Assembly: GCA_030156535.1 (NCBI GenBank)
Contig: JASGMJ010000002.1
Span: forward strand, 1 to 64,000
From: Candidatus Sumerlaeota bacterium
GTDB taxonomy: Bacteria; Sumerlaeota; Sumerlaeia; SLMS01; JAHLLQ01
DNA: 64,000 nt
Reading direction: 5' to 3'
The first letter of the stretch is position 1; the number at the start of each line of letters is the position of its first letter. The translations under genes were made by a program, and so were the position numbers. Positions 17,760-26,692 of this stretch are shown in pieces. The notes under the pieces were generated by a model. It worked only from the letters and a program-made list of their open reading frames with translations. It was not told the origin of the DNA and did not search any database.

Positions 17760-18833
17760 ATGCTCAAGAACGCGTTCCACGTTTCTACCCTGCTGTTGCT
17801 TCTGCTGCTAGCGGCGGGGTCGGCAGGGGGCCAGGACGACAGCCGGGCTTCGGAGCCCTCAGATGAGCAGGTCGAGCACTGGCTTGCGACGTTGCGCGCG
17901 TTCGAGGTGCCCCAGCCCGGGCCCATCAGTTCGGAGACGGCGCGGCTGAAGCGCGAAATCCTGCGCGCGCCGCTGGAGCAGATGCCGCCGCCGGTTCGCG
18001 CGGGGTACATCTTGTGCCAGGTGGCGATCTATGACGCCGATGGAGACTGGGATGGGTTCGTGGCGCTCCGCCGCCGCGTGACCGATCCGGAAACCTGGGT
18101 GTACGCCCCAGAGGACAACCTGCCACTCCGTGACATCGCCTCATACTATGATCACATTATTTTCTCGCCGCCTGGGGGGCTGTCCGGGAACTCCTCGGAC
18201 CAGTACTCAAGTGCCTACTGGGATAACCACTATCGGAGCAAGGCCGACTACATCGAGGTTATGGAGTACGCTATCGAACGAGCCGATCCTACCGACGCAA
18301 CAGCGGTGGATATGAGCTATCTTCTCGCCAACGAGATTAAACAAACACAACCGGACCGAGCCGAGGCGCTCCTGAAGGAACTTGACGCCATTCCTCTGGA
18401 AAGCCTCACGGCGGCCCCGATTTACGACAGGAGGGGATTGCGCCTTTACGAAGCTTGGATCGTGAAGACAAATGCCGGGAGGATTGACTCCATGCGCGAT
18501 TATCTCTCCGGCGAAATGGATCGGAGAATCAAAGAGGCGGCGCGGGCCCAGCGTGCGGATTTGGAGCGCCGCCGCGAGCAGGGGGAGGAAATCCCGGTGG
18601 AGCCCAATCCCCTGGCGTTTCCCAATTCGCCGACGACCTCCGTCAGGCCGTCCGGCTACCCGGTGCCAACCGCTGTTCAGGATCAGACCTCCACAGGGCC
18701 CGCTGCGGAATCCCCCGGCGACGCTGGGGGACGGACTCGCTTGTGGCTGCTGCTGGGCGGTGTGCTGGCGGCGGCAGCGGTGGGTGGCGGGCTGCTGGTC
18801 TGGTGGCGGCGGAGGGGCGCTGCCGCCGGGTGA
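17760..18833 (+). CDS. exported protein with C-terminal membrane anchor, tandem copy 1
   Basis: 357 residues. An N-terminal signal peptide (polyleucine core, residues 7-22) leads to a helical region containing EPSDEQVEHWLATLRAF and APLEQMPPPVRAGYI. A charged coiled-coil stretch (about 250-275, Arg/Glu-rich) comes next, then a Pro/Ser/Thr linker, a single transmembrane helix (LWLLLGGVLAAAAVGGG) and a basic tail. The topology is thus exported with the C-terminal helix in a membrane. No known domain is recognised. The ATG at 17760 has GGAGGG 7 bases upstream, a feature shared with copy 2. It differs from copy 2 mainly between residues 80 and 245. Confidence 0.72.
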   Translation: MLKNAFHVSTLLLLLLLAAGSAGGQDDSRASEPSDEQVEHWLATLRAFEVPQPGPISSETARLKREILRAPLEQMPPPVRAGYILCQVAIYDADGDWDGFVALRRRVTDPETWVYAPEDNLPLRDIASYYDHIIFSPPGGLSGNSSDQYSSAYWDNHYRSKADYIEVMEYAIERADPTDATAVDMSYLLANEIKQTQPDRAEALLKELDAIPLESLTAAPIYDRRGLRLYEAWIVKTNAGRIDSMRDYLSGEMDRRIKEAARAQRADLERRREQGEEIPVEPNPLAFPNSPTTSVRPSGYPVPTAVQDQTSTGPAAESPGDAGGRTRLWLLLGGVLAAAAVGGGLLVWWRRRGAAAG

Positions 18834-18976
18834 GATGCGCCCGGGCGGCGACTGCCCCCCATTTCTCCCTTGGTCGGCCCGCTTCCCAGCTTGCCCGGAA
18901 GCGCGCGGCTGCGTCCTATTGAAGGTGTCCCAGCGGAGAGTGAACAGGATGGGACGGGGCGATGCGGAGGGAAGCG

Positions 18977-20062
18977 ATGTTCAGAAACGTGCACCGACAG
19001 GTTGCGCTGCTGTTGCTACTGCTGCTGGGGGCGGTGTCGGCAGTGGGCCAGGACGACGGCCGGGCTTCGGAACCCTCCGAGGAGCAGGTCGAGCAGTGGA
19101 TTGCGGCTCTACGTGGGTTCCGGCCACCCGAGCCGGGGCCGATCAGTTCAGAGACGGCGCGGCGTCAACGTGAGATCCTGCGCGCGCCGCTGGAGCAGAT
19201 GCCACCGCCGGTTCGCGCGGGATACATCTTGAGCCAGTTGGGAATCTTCCACTGTAACGGGGACTGGGAAGGTTTCACCGCTCTTCGCCGCCGGGTGACG
19301 AATCCTGAGTCATGGACCTATGCCCCGGAAGACAACTTGCCATTGCGATACATTGCCGCGTACTATGATAATAAAATATTTCCCCCTCCGGGTGGGCCCC
19401 CCTCAGGTTCTCCCGAGCAATCCAGCAGTCGTTCGATGTGGCATTGGGATACCCACTATCGCAGTCAGGATGAGTATCTTGCCGTTCTGGAATACACCTA
19501 TGATCATGCAGAGCACACGGACGGAATGGCGGCCCGCATGGGCTACCTCTTGGCCCATGAATTGGAGAGGTTGGGGAGGAAGGAACAGGCTGACACCATC
19601 CTTGGAGAATTGAATGCCATCCCCTTGGATGACTTCACCGCCACTTCGTTCTATGACGGTTGGGGGCGTCTGCAGGAGGTCGAGCAGCTTAGGAAGGAAA
19701 ATGCCGACTTCATTGATACGCATCGCAATCTCAATTCCGGCGAAATGGATCGGAGAATCGAGGAGGCGGCGCGGGCCCAGCGTGCGGATTTGGAGCGCCG
19801 CCGCGAGCAGGGAGAGGAAATCCCGGTCGAGTCCGATCCCCTGGCGTTTCCCAATTCGCCGACGACCTCCGTCAGGCCGTCCGGCTACCCGGTGCCAACC
19901 GCTGTTCAGGATCAGACCTCCACAGAACCCGTCACGGAATCCCCCGGTGGCGCTGGCGGGCGGACGCGCTTGTGGCTGCTGCTGGGCGGTGTGCTGGCGG
20001 CGGCAGCGGTGGGTGGCGGGCTGCTGGCCTGGCGGTGGCGGAGAGGCGCTGCCGCGGGGTGA
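18977..20062 (+). CDS. exported protein with C-terminal membrane anchor, tandem copy 2
   Basis: 361 residues, paralogue of the preceding gene. It has the same layout: signal peptide, helical exported domain, Arg/Glu coiled coil, Pro/Ser linker, near-identical transmembrane helix and basic tail. An earlier in-frame ATG (18962) exists, but the one at 18977 has the GGAGGG site at the same spacing as copy 1. The middle domain has diverged strongly (for example FPPPGGPPSGSPEQSSS against FSPPGGLSGNSSDQYSS) while both ends are conserved. Function unknown. Confidence 0.72.
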   Translation: MFRNVHRQVALLLLLLLGAVSAVGQDDGRASEPSEEQVEQWIAALRGFRPPEPGPISSETARRQREILRAPLEQMPPPVRAGYILSQLGIFHCNGDWEGFTALRRRVTNPESWTYAPEDNLPLRYIAAYYDNKIFPPPGGPPSGSPEQSSSRSMWHWDTHYRSQDEYLAVLEYTYDHAEHTDGMAARMGYLLAHELERLGRKEQADTILGELNAIPLDDFTATSFYDGWGRLQEVEQLRKENADFIDTHRNLNSGEMDRRIEEAARAQRADLERRREQGEEIPVESDPLAFPNSPTTSVRPSGYPVPTAVQDQTSTEPVTESPGGAGGRTRLWLLLGGVLAAAAVGGGLLAWRWRRGAAAG

Positions 20063-20080
20063 CGCGCCCGGTCCGGCCTG

Positions 20081-20117
20081 AACCACGCACCACGCACCAC
20101 GAACCACGAGAAACGCG
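20081..20117. repeat. simple GAACCAC-type repeat
   Basis: Four tandem heptamer-like units (GAACCAC, GCACCAC, GCACCAC, GAACCAC) directly follow the duplicated gene. The same heptamer recurs at 38219-38250 and, once, at 26311. It is a dispersed intergenic simple repeat with no visible function. Confidence 0.6.
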
Positions 20118-20226
20118 CTCTTCCCCGGGATGTCTTTCTTGACATTGTGGCGGTTCGGCGCGGAACGAGGCGGGGAGACCACGCAGCACCGGCACTGCGA
20201 AATCGCCCCGAGGCCCCACCGCGATC

Positions 20227-23200
20227 ATGGAACCCTTCGTCCATCTGGGTGCGCGCAGCGACTTCAGCATCGGCGCGGGTATGGCCCGCGTCGAGCAGCT
20301 CTGTCGTCTGGCCGCCAAGGATGGCCAGAAGGCGTTGGGGCTGTGCGATGCGATGACGCTGGCGGGCGCCCCGGCGCTGCGCCGCGCGTGCCGCCGTCTG
20401 GGCATCACCCCGGTTTTCGGGGTGGAGCTGCGCGTTGCGCCCCTGGCGCCGCAACCGGCGGGGGCGGCTTCGTTTCCGTTGCGGGTGTTGGCGGGCTCGA
20501 CGGCCGGATGGCGCCGGATCATCCACCTGGTGAACAGCGCGCAGGGGGGCTCGGAGACGGCGGGTGCCGTGACGTGGGACGCGGTGCTGGCGGAGTGCGA
20601 GGGGCTGTTCCTGCTCCCCGGTGGGTGCGGGTCGGAATTGTCGGTGGCTCTGCTGGAGGACCGGCTGGAGGACGCGGAGGCGCTGCTGGAGATGCTGACC
20701 CGGCGCGCGGGGGCGGAGCGCGTTTTCGTGGCGCTGCCCGCGCCTGCGGAGAACCCGGGCGAGGAAGCGGCGCGGCTGCTCTACGCCGCCGCCGGGCACT
20801 TTGGGCTCGGCGCCGTTGCCGTGCCGGACGTGCGGTATGCGCTCCCCGAGGATGAATTGGCGTGGCGGCTGTGGAGTGCGCAGGGGCGCGAGGCGTTTGC
20901 GCCGGGCACGCGCGTGCGCGACCTGGTCCGGCCGCGCGCGCGGCGCCATCACCTCCTGACGCAGGAGGAAGCGGGGCGGCTGTACGAGGCGTTCCCGGGC
21001 GCGGTGGAGAATGCGGCGCGGCTGGCGGGGTTGTGCACGGCGGACTTCGCGCCCGTGGCGCACCGCTTTCCCTCGCAGGAATTCGAGCGCGGCGTCGATA
21101 CCGAGTCCTACATTTGGAACGAGGTCTTTGCCCGCGCGTCCCAGCACTACGGCGATCTGCCGACGCGTTGGCGCGAGCGGCTGAACCGCGAGTTCCGCGA
21201 CCTGATCGAGGCCGATCTCGGCGCGGCGCTGCTCTGCCTGAGCCGCCTGGACGGCGAGTTGCGCACGCGCGGTCTGCTGCGCGGGCCCGGCGCCGGGTTC
21301 CTGACGAACAGCCTGGTCGCCGCGCTGCTCGGCGTCACCCAGCTCGATCCGCTGCGCCATGATCTGCCGTTTTCGCTCCCCGAGGGCGCCGCCCAGCACG
21401 TGCCGCGCATCGAGCTGCTGCTCCCCGAATCCGCGCTGGAGGGCGCGGGGGAGGCGGTCGGCGCGCTGTTCGAGGGGCATACGAGCCTGGTGGGACGCTG
21501 GCAGCGCTGGACGGCCTCGCCGATCCTCGAGCGTTTGATGCGCCAGGTGGGTTGGCAGGGGAAACCGTGCGCGCGGATGATGAAGACGAAGGGGTGGACG
21601 GATGCCATCGCCGCCGCCGCCGTGGCGCCCGAGGGGCAGGACCCGCCGGAGGCGTGGCTGCTGAGCGACGTGAAGACGCTGGCCTGGATGGTCCACCGTC
21701 TGGAAGGGCGGGCGCGCCGCTTGCGCACCGTACCCAACGAGTACGTCTTCAGTTCCGGCCCCATGGTCCGTGAAATCCCGCGCTCGCCCGCCAGCGACGG
21801 CCATATTGTGACGCAGTGGGAGGCGAAGGATCTTGAGAGCCTGGGGCACGGGCGGATCGCTTTCCTGCGCGACCCGATGCTGGACCTCGTGGATGCCGCG
21901 ACGGCGCACCTGAAGGAGCAGGGCCGGCTGCCGCGCCTGCTGGCGAGCGCACCGGCGGAGGACGCGAAGACTTATGAGTTGCTGCGCGAGGGCAGGGTGC
22001 AGGGGCTTCGGCTCTTTGAATCGCCCGCGGCCCGGCGGCGTTTGCGGCAGTTGCAGCCGTCCGACCTGGCGAGCCTGGTGCGCGTGCTGCGCGGCGGCCC
22101 CGGAGCCCGGCGGCTGGCCCGCGAGAGCCCCAGCGAGTTCGAGTCCCTGATGACGGCGTTGTGGGGCGCGGCGCTGAAGGCGCACGAGCCCGAGGCGTTC
22201 TTCGCGGCCGCGTTGTCGCTCGCCGCCGCGCATCCGGCCGAGGGCAACGCCCTGCTGGAGGAAGCGCGCGCGGGTGGCCTGCGCATCCGGCCGGTGGACG
22301 TGAATTACTCGGGATGGCACTGGACGCCCGAGGACGGCGGCCTGCGCCCGGGGCTGATCGTCGTGCGCGGCATGACCGAGGAGGCGTGGCGAGAGATCGG
22401 CCGCCTGCGCCACGAGCTGGCGTTCAACGATCTCGCCGACCTGCTGAAACGCACGGACCCACGCCTGCTGAAGACCGGGCAGGTGGAAGCGCTGATCCGC
22501 GCGGGGGCGCTCGATTCGTTCGGCAGCGGACGCGAGGAGTTGCTCGCCAATCTTCCGCGCCTCGATCAACTGCTCCGTCCCCGGCGGGGCGGCGAGGCAA
22601 CCGAGGAAGCCCTGCAGTTCTTCGGGCGCGGCAGCGACTGGTGGCTCGAAAATCAGATTTTGCGGACTGAGTGGGTGCGCATCGCCGGAGACGAATCGCC
22701 GGAAGGGCGCGCGGAACGCCAACGCGCGGCCACGGCCCTGTACCTCGAAGTCGATCCGCTCGACATGCACCGCGAGTTCCGCCGCGCCGCACGCCTGATT
22801 TCCCCGCGTGATCTCGGCAACCGCGACCGCGGCCGCGAGGTCTCGCTGCTCGCTCCGATCGGTGCGCTGCAACCGCTGGAAGCGAGCGACGGCAAGGCGG
22901 CGCTCGCCGAGATCGGCCACTGTCAGGTCGAGCTGCACGGCGACGCCCTTCAGACGGCGATGACCTGCCAGGCCGAAGCCGACTGGATTGTCGTGGCGGG
23001 CACCGTGGAGCGCGAGGCGTTCCAGTGGATTGTGACGGCCGATTGCGTGGTGGGCTTCGAGGAAGCCGCGCGGCGCGCCCAGGTGGCGGTGGCGCTGCAT
23101 CTGCTGCCGGGCGGGCTCGAAGCGGCGGCGCTCAAGGAACTGCTGGCGCTGCTGAAACACTATCCGGGGCGCACGCCGGTGCGCCTGCAGGACGTGGCCG

Positions 23201-23370
23201 AGCCGGGCATCCGCCTGCTGGCCAAAATCGCCGGACGCAAGGTGACCGTGTGCCCCGGGCTCGAAGCGGGCCTCAAGCGCCTGCTTCCCCCGGGGACGTG
23301 GCGCGTCGAAGTCCCCGCCGCCAGCGTCGAGGAAGCCACGGCGCGCGAAGTCGTGGCAATGCACGCGTGA
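20227..23370 (+). CDS. DNA polymerase III alpha (DnaE)-like paralogue, catalytic residues lost
   Basis: 1047 residues, collinear with bacterial C-family polymerases: N-terminal PHP-like domain (1-280), palm with GPGAGFLTNSLVAALLGVTQ (353-372; family GPGRGSAAGSLVA), fingers (HRLEGRARRLR near 490), helix-hairpin-helix around residues 735-780 and a C-terminal OB region. Every metal site appears lost. PHP HxH is G8/R10. LTDHGN is LCDAMT. The palm PDIDxDF is PRIELLLP (393-400). The third aspartate (KFDFLG) is A545 in RIAFLRDP. The frame is intact over 3.1 kb, so it is maintained, not decayed. It may be a structural or regulatory partner of an active polymerase, perhaps in translesion synthesis like ImuC, but no imuA/imuB lies nearby. 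Confidence 0.85.
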   Translation: MEPFVHLGARSDFSIGAGMARVEQLCRLAAKDGQKALGLCDAMTLAGAPALRRACRRLGITPVFGVELRVAPLAPQPAGAASFPLRVLAGSTAGWRRIIHLVNSAQGGSETAGAVTWDAVLAECEGLFLLPGGCGSELSVALLEDRLEDAEALLEMLTRRAGAERVFVALPAPAENPGEEAARLLYAAAGHFGLGAVAVPDVRYALPEDELAWRLWSAQGREAFAPGTRVRDLVRPRARRHHLLTQEEAGRLYEAFPGAVENAARLAGLCTADFAPVAHRFPSQEFERGVDTESYIWNEVFARASQHYGDLPTRWRERLNREFRDLIEADLGAALLCLSRLDGELRTRGLLRGPGAGFLTNSLVAALLGVTQLDPLRHDLPFSLPEGAAQHVPRIELLLPESALEGAGEAVGALFEGHTSLVGRWQRWTASPILERLMRQVGWQGKPCARMMKTKGWTDAIAAAAVAPEGQDPPEAWLLSDVKTLAWMVHRLEGRARRLRTVPNEYVFSSGPMVREIPRSPASDGHIVTQWEAKDLESLGHGRIAFLRDPMLDLVDAATAHLKEQGRLPRLLASAPAEDAKTYELLREGRVQGLRLFESPAARRRLRQLQPSDLASLVRVLRGGPGARRLARESPSEFESLMTALWGAALKAHEPEAFFAAALSLAAAHPAEGNALLEEARAGGLRIRPVDVNYSGWHWTPEDGGLRPGLIVVRGMTEEAWREIGRLRHELAFNDLADLLKRTDPRLLKTGQVEALIRAGALDSFGSGREELLANLPRLDQLLRPRRGGEATEEALQFFGRGSDWWLENQILRTEWVRIAGDESPEGRAERQRAATALYLEVDPLDMHREFRRAARLISPRDLGNRDRGREVSLLAPIGALQPLEASDGKAALAEIGHCQVELHGDALQTAMTCQAEADWIVVAGTVEREAFQWIVTADCVVGFEEAARRAQVAVALHLLPGGLEAAALKELLALLKHYPGRTPVRLQDVAEPGIRLLAKIAGRKVTVCPGLEAGLKRLLPPGTWRVEVPAASVEEATAREVVAMHA

Positions 23371-23543
23371 AAAGAGACACCCGCGAATTGCACGAATCGG
23401 CACGAAGAAATCAAAAACAGCATTTGCTGCCAGTCAGCAAATGGAGTCCCGTTGGGGACGATTGGTCGTAGCCCGGCACTCTGGTGCCGGGAATCCGGGG
23501 ATAACAGATCCCAGAGTCCCGAAGGGACGACTGATCGATTGAT
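23371..23543. repeat. composite palindromic element, copy 1
   Basis: It begins with GCGAATTGCACGAATCGGCA (also at 38.1 kb, inverted). It then has a palindrome GAGTCCCGTTGGGGACGA (23444-23461), a palindrome TAGCCCGGCACTCTGGTGCCGGGA (23469-23492) and a second GAGTCCCGAAGGGACGACTGAT (23514-23535). The A-B-A order recurs, inverted, at 27241-27339, and a lone A element lies at 37934-37962. The architecture resembles REP/BIME elements mobilised by RAYT transposases. No RAYT gene is in the window. Confidence 0.75.
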
Positions 23544-23603
23544 GCCAAAGGGCACGCCGCCTTGGTGTGCATACTGGAAAGCTCTCCGGGAATCCCCTGA
23601 CGC

Positions 23604-25631
23604 ATGGCGCGCAAGACGACTCCGTCCCCAATTTCTGTTCCCGCGTGGCTGGGATCCCCGCTGCTCTGGTTCGGCGTGGCGCTGGTGATCCGGCTGATGT
23701 ATCTCAGCCACAGCGCGGGGTCGGTGCTCTTTGGCGTGCAACTGCTCGACGAGCAGGAGGCACTCGTCGCGGCGCGCGGTCTGCTCTCCGGTGCGGGCTT
23801 TGGCGCCGAACCGTTGTTCAAGGCGCCGCTCTACCCGGTGCTCGTTGCGGGGACGATGTTCGTCGCGGGCGACTTGTGGATCTGGCTGCTGCGCCTGCTC
23901 CAGCACGTGCTTGGCGCGGTGCTCGCGGCGTTGGCGGCGGACACCGCACGGCGCGTGGCGGGTCCGCGCAACGGAATCGTGGCGGCGGCGCTCGCGGGGG
24001 CGTTCATCGCGCTGCACGGACCGCTCGTGCGGCTGGAGAACCGGCTGGTTCTGGATTTCCTCAGCGTCTTCTGGCAATCGGCGATGGTGTGGGCGCTGCT
24101 GCGTGGTATGGCCGGTGCGCGGCGAATGCGCTGGATGGTGGGCGCTGGGGCGCTCGGAGCACTGGCGTGGCTGACGCGTCCCACGATCACGCCGGTGCTG
24201 CCGTTTCTTGCGCTCTGGCTGCTGGGCGTGAATGGGAGAAACCTTCTGTCCGCAACAAGACGCCGCTTTGTGCGCGCCGCCGTGTTTCTCGCGTTCGCCG
24301 TTGCGGCAATGGCGGTCGTGGGGGCCCGCAATGCGGTCGTTGGCGGCGAGTTCATGATCCTGCCGTGGCAGGGCGGCTACAATTTCTTCGAGGCCAACAA
24401 ACCCGGCGCGTCGGGGCGCTATCTGCGGCAGGGCCGCGTGACGATGGACGAGTCGGGCAATCCGGCGCGGCGCCTGACGCTCGAAGGTTTCGATGCCGCC
24501 GTCGCGCGCGGCGAGGTCCCCGAGCCCAAAGAAGGCGAACGTTTCGGCGCCGTGGACGCCTGGTGGTTCGGCCGCGCCAAACGCGCCATCGCCCAGGACC
24601 CGGCCGCGTGGCTCGGCCTGATGACACGCAAGGCACTCTACCTCGTGTCCGATCGCGAGGTCTATAACTTCGAGGACTACACGGTGCAGCGCGAGCGCTC
24701 GCTGCTGTTGCGTTTGTTGCCGGGGCGCTTCGGTTTCCTCTGGCCGCTGGCCTTTGCCTCGCTTGCGTTTGTGAGGTTGGAAAACAAGGGACGGAGAAGA
24801 GCGACCGCGCTGCTCTGGTTGTACGCGGTGCTCCTGGCTGGAGCCATCGCATTGTACTACACGAGTGGGAGGCTGCGGATGCCGCTCGTGTTTCCGGCCG
24901 CGATTCTGGCAGCGCTCGGTGCCGCGCGGTTTGCGGCGGCTGTTGGTGACCGCATGTTGCCGCGTAAACGCCTCGTGGCTTTCGTCGTGCTGCTCGTTGT
25001 TGGCGGCGCGATGAGCTGGGGCGACTGGTGGGGCGTGCGAAGCGAAAACGTCCGTCACGCCGAGTTCCTTCGCCTGAGCAACGCCGCGTTCCACGCGCGC
25101 CGCTACGACGAGGCGCTGGCGTTTGCCCTCGAAGCCGAGCGCGAAAAGCCCGGCCTCGTGCAGGCGATTCAGCTCCGCGCCCAGGCTGCTTACGGGCTCG
25201 GCGATTTCGACGCCGCGGAAGCAGGTTTCCGCGAAGCCACGGTGGCGCTGCCGGAAGACCCCGTCGCTCCCGCCAATCTCGGCATCCTTCTGCTTCACGA
25301 TCGTGACGACGCCGCGTCGGCCGTTCCGTTCTTCGAGGAATCGCTGAAACGCAACGCGCGCCATCGTCCCGCCGCGTGGCATGGCGCCATCGCGCTGATG
25401 CGTCTGGGACGCGTGGATCAGGCGGCTGAGTGGATCGCCCCCGACCTTCCCGTGCGTGCCGGTGCGCCCGTGCCTCTCATGCAGGCCGCCGCGGCCGTTG
25501 CATGCGCGCGTGGCGACAAGGAGGAAGCGCGCCGCCTGGCCACCCTCTTCGAGACCGCCTATGGCACCGCGCCCGCCAACGCCGTGCGCGCCGAACTGAC
25601 GCGCCTCGGGATGACTGACTGTCTGGAGTGA
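23604..25631 (+). CDS. PMT/ArnT-like polytopic membrane protein with C-terminal TPR domain
   Basis: 675 residues. Residues 15-450 contain about ten to twelve transmembrane helices with the charged first periplasmic loop (LLDEQEALVAARG, with acidic residues where GT-C enzymes hold the metal or substrate) and KAPLYPV, typical of GT39/GT83-like glycosyltransferases. Residues 490-660 form three or four TPR units (RYDEALAFALEAEREKPG and following). GT-C enzymes move sugars from polyprenyl phosphate carriers to proteins or lipids on the outer face of the inner membrane; the substrate is unknown. It ends 16 bases from the convergent gene at 25648. Confidence 0.8.
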   Translation: MARKTTPSPISVPAWLGSPLLWFGVALVIRLMYLSHSAGSVLFGVQLLDEQEALVAARGLLSGAGFGAEPLFKAPLYPVLVAGTMFVAGDLWIWLLRLLQHVLGAVLAALAADTARRVAGPRNGIVAAALAGAFIALHGPLVRLENRLVLDFLSVFWQSAMVWALLRGMAGARRMRWMVGAGALGALAWLTRPTITPVLPFLALWLLGVNGRNLLSATRRRFVRAAVFLAFAVAAMAVVGARNAVVGGEFMILPWQGGYNFFEANKPGASGRYLRQGRVTMDESGNPARRLTLEGFDAAVARGEVPEPKEGERFGAVDAWWFGRAKRAIAQDPAAWLGLMTRKALYLVSDREVYNFEDYTVQRERSLLLRLLPGRFGFLWPLAFASLAFVRLENKGRRRATALLWLYAVLLAGAIALYYTSGRLRMPLVFPAAILAALGAARFAAAVGDRMLPRKRLVAFVVLLVVGGAMSWGDWWGVRSENVRHAEFLRLSNAAFHARRYDEALAFALEAEREKPGLVQAIQLRAQAAYGLGDFDAAEAGFREATVALPEDPVAPANLGILLLHDRDDAASAVPFFEESLKRNARHRPAAWHGAIALMRLGRVDQAAEWIAPDLPVRAGAPVPLMQAAAAVACARGDKEEARRLATLFETAYGTAPANAVRAELTRLGMTDCLE

Positions 25632-25647
25632 CGGGGTGTTCCCTCAG

Positions 25648-26166
25648 TCACTTTGAATCGACACTCATCTCGTCATCCATAGAGTCACTGCTGAAAGGCG
25701 GTTCTTCTTTTACGAAGTGCCATTTGCCAAAGACCCATTTCTTCTTACTGTACGGTACCAACTCGCCATCCGGACAAACGATCATAAAATTGCCGTCAAA
25801 GGTAGAGAAGTACTGATCGCCACATCGACACGTATAAAGAAATCCGTTTTCGGAAAAAGTCATATTGTTGTTTTTTGGATTGAATATATAGTCGCTAGGA
25901 CCACAGCATCCATTTTTGCATATGGGCCTCGTCTTCCTAAATTTTCGGTCGATCCGGTCCAGTATCGCTACCCATGCTTTCAAAAAAACCAAGGAGCCCA
26001 GAAGGCCCAGGACTCCTCCGGTAACACCCATTTTCCAGCCGTGTGTAGAAAAAAGGCGCGCGCCATGATAGATTCCAAGCAAAATAACATTTAGTTTGGC
26101 AGCATCAAACAAGTTAAATTGTCCACTGCTACAGCCACAGTCCCTCTTTGTGTGAATAACGAGCAT
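25648..26166 (-). CDS. low-GC cysteine-rich membrane protein, probably acquired
   Basis: 172 residues from the ATG at 26166, which has AAGGAG 6 bases upstream; an ATG two codons earlier is possible. A hydrophobic segment of about 30 residues (VTGGVLGLLGSLVFLKAWVAIL) is flanked by cysteine pairs: CGCSSG near the N-terminus, CKNGCCG and CRCG after the membrane segment. The gene and its flanks are much richer in A/T than every neighbour, with AT-ending codons (AAA, AAT, TTT), indicating recent transfer. No family is recognised. The cysteines could bind metal. The acidic Ser/Asp tail is unremarkable. Confidence 0.65.
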   Translation of the reverse strand: MLVIHTKRDCGCSSGQFNLFDAAKLNVILLGIYHGARLFSTHGWKMGVTGGVLGLLGSLVFLKAWVAILDRIDRKFRKTRPICKNGCCGPSDYIFNPKNNNMTFSENGFLYTCRCGDQYFSTFDGNFMIVCPDGELVPYSKKKWVFGKWHFVKEEPPFSSDSMDDEMSVDSK

Positions 26167-26309
26167 TGGCATCTCCTTCAAGACGCGATGCATGTATGGA
26201 GGGATTCCATGCCATATCTGAATTCGGCGCCTGAATGAGTTCCCACTAAGAATTCAGCCATTTACCTGAGAACTTCGGTCCGTGGTGGGCATTCTGACTT
26301 GCCTATTGT

Positions 26310-26351
26310 TGAACCACGAAACTGAAAACTGAAAACCGAGAACTGAAAACA
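26310..26351. repeat. simple AACTGAAAAC-type repeat
   Basis: The stretch contains three to four imperfect units of AACTGAAAAC / AACCGAGAAC following one GAACCAC. Matching units lie at 38181-38216 and, inverted, near 17631 and 37735. It is a dispersed intergenic repeat just after the zinc-ribbon gene. Confidence 0.6.
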
Positions 26352-26358
26352 TCCTTTC

Positions 26359-26670
26359 TCACCCTCCTGCCATGTCGCGGCGGCGGCGGATGCGGGCGTG
26401 GAGGTCGCGGCGGCAGTCGCTGCAAAGGTTGTAGTCGATCCGTTCGTGCACCTGGTCTTCGGCCTCGCGCACCTGCTCGTCGGTCATCTCCTCCATGCGC
26501 TGGATGAGGGCGTTCCAGTCGTTGGAGTTTTCGTCCTTTTCGAGCGGGGTCTCCGGGAGGTTGACGGTTGGCTCGGCGAAGACTTCGAGGCGGACACGGT
26601 AGAGGATTTCGGCTGCGTCGATCCAGCGGCCGCATTCCTCGCATACTCTGTCGCCATCGCGTTGACTCAT
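26359..26670 (-). CDS. small zinc-ribbon-like protein
   Basis: 103 residues. CEECG at residues 10-14 and CSDCR at about 83-87 could form a four-cysteine zinc site joining the two ends of an otherwise acidic helical protein (EKDENSNDWNALIQRMEEMT). No transmembrane segment or signal is present, so it is cytoplasmic. It lies 22 bases downstream of a response-regulator gene on the same strand and is probably co-transcribed. Not assigned to a named family. Confidence 0.65.
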   Translation of the reverse strand: MSQRDGDRVCEECGRWIDAAEILYRVRLEVFAEPTVNLPETPLEKDENSNDWNALIQRMEEMTDEQVREAEDQVHERIDYNLCSDCRRDLHARIRRRRDMAGG

Positions 26671-26692
26671 TGTGCGCGTGTCTTCCGTTGCG

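Larger units (their letters stand above)
17648..20062 (+). repeat. tandem duplication of a gene with its leader
   Basis: Two units, 17648-18833 and 18879-20062, align from a shared leader (GCGCGCGGCTGCGTCCTATTG) through the ribosome site GGAGGG to the end of the genes. The 3' 320 bases (18514-18833 and 19743-20062) are nearly identical, whereas the middle is only moderately similar. This pattern suggests an older duplication homogenised at the 3' end by gene conversion, or fast divergence of the middle. Confidence 0.8.

Noticed and set aside
19912-23403. 1163-codon minus-strand open frame opposite the DnaE-like gene
   Set aside because: Arg/Gln/Ala/His-rich antisense frame crossing two genes on the other strand; no domain.
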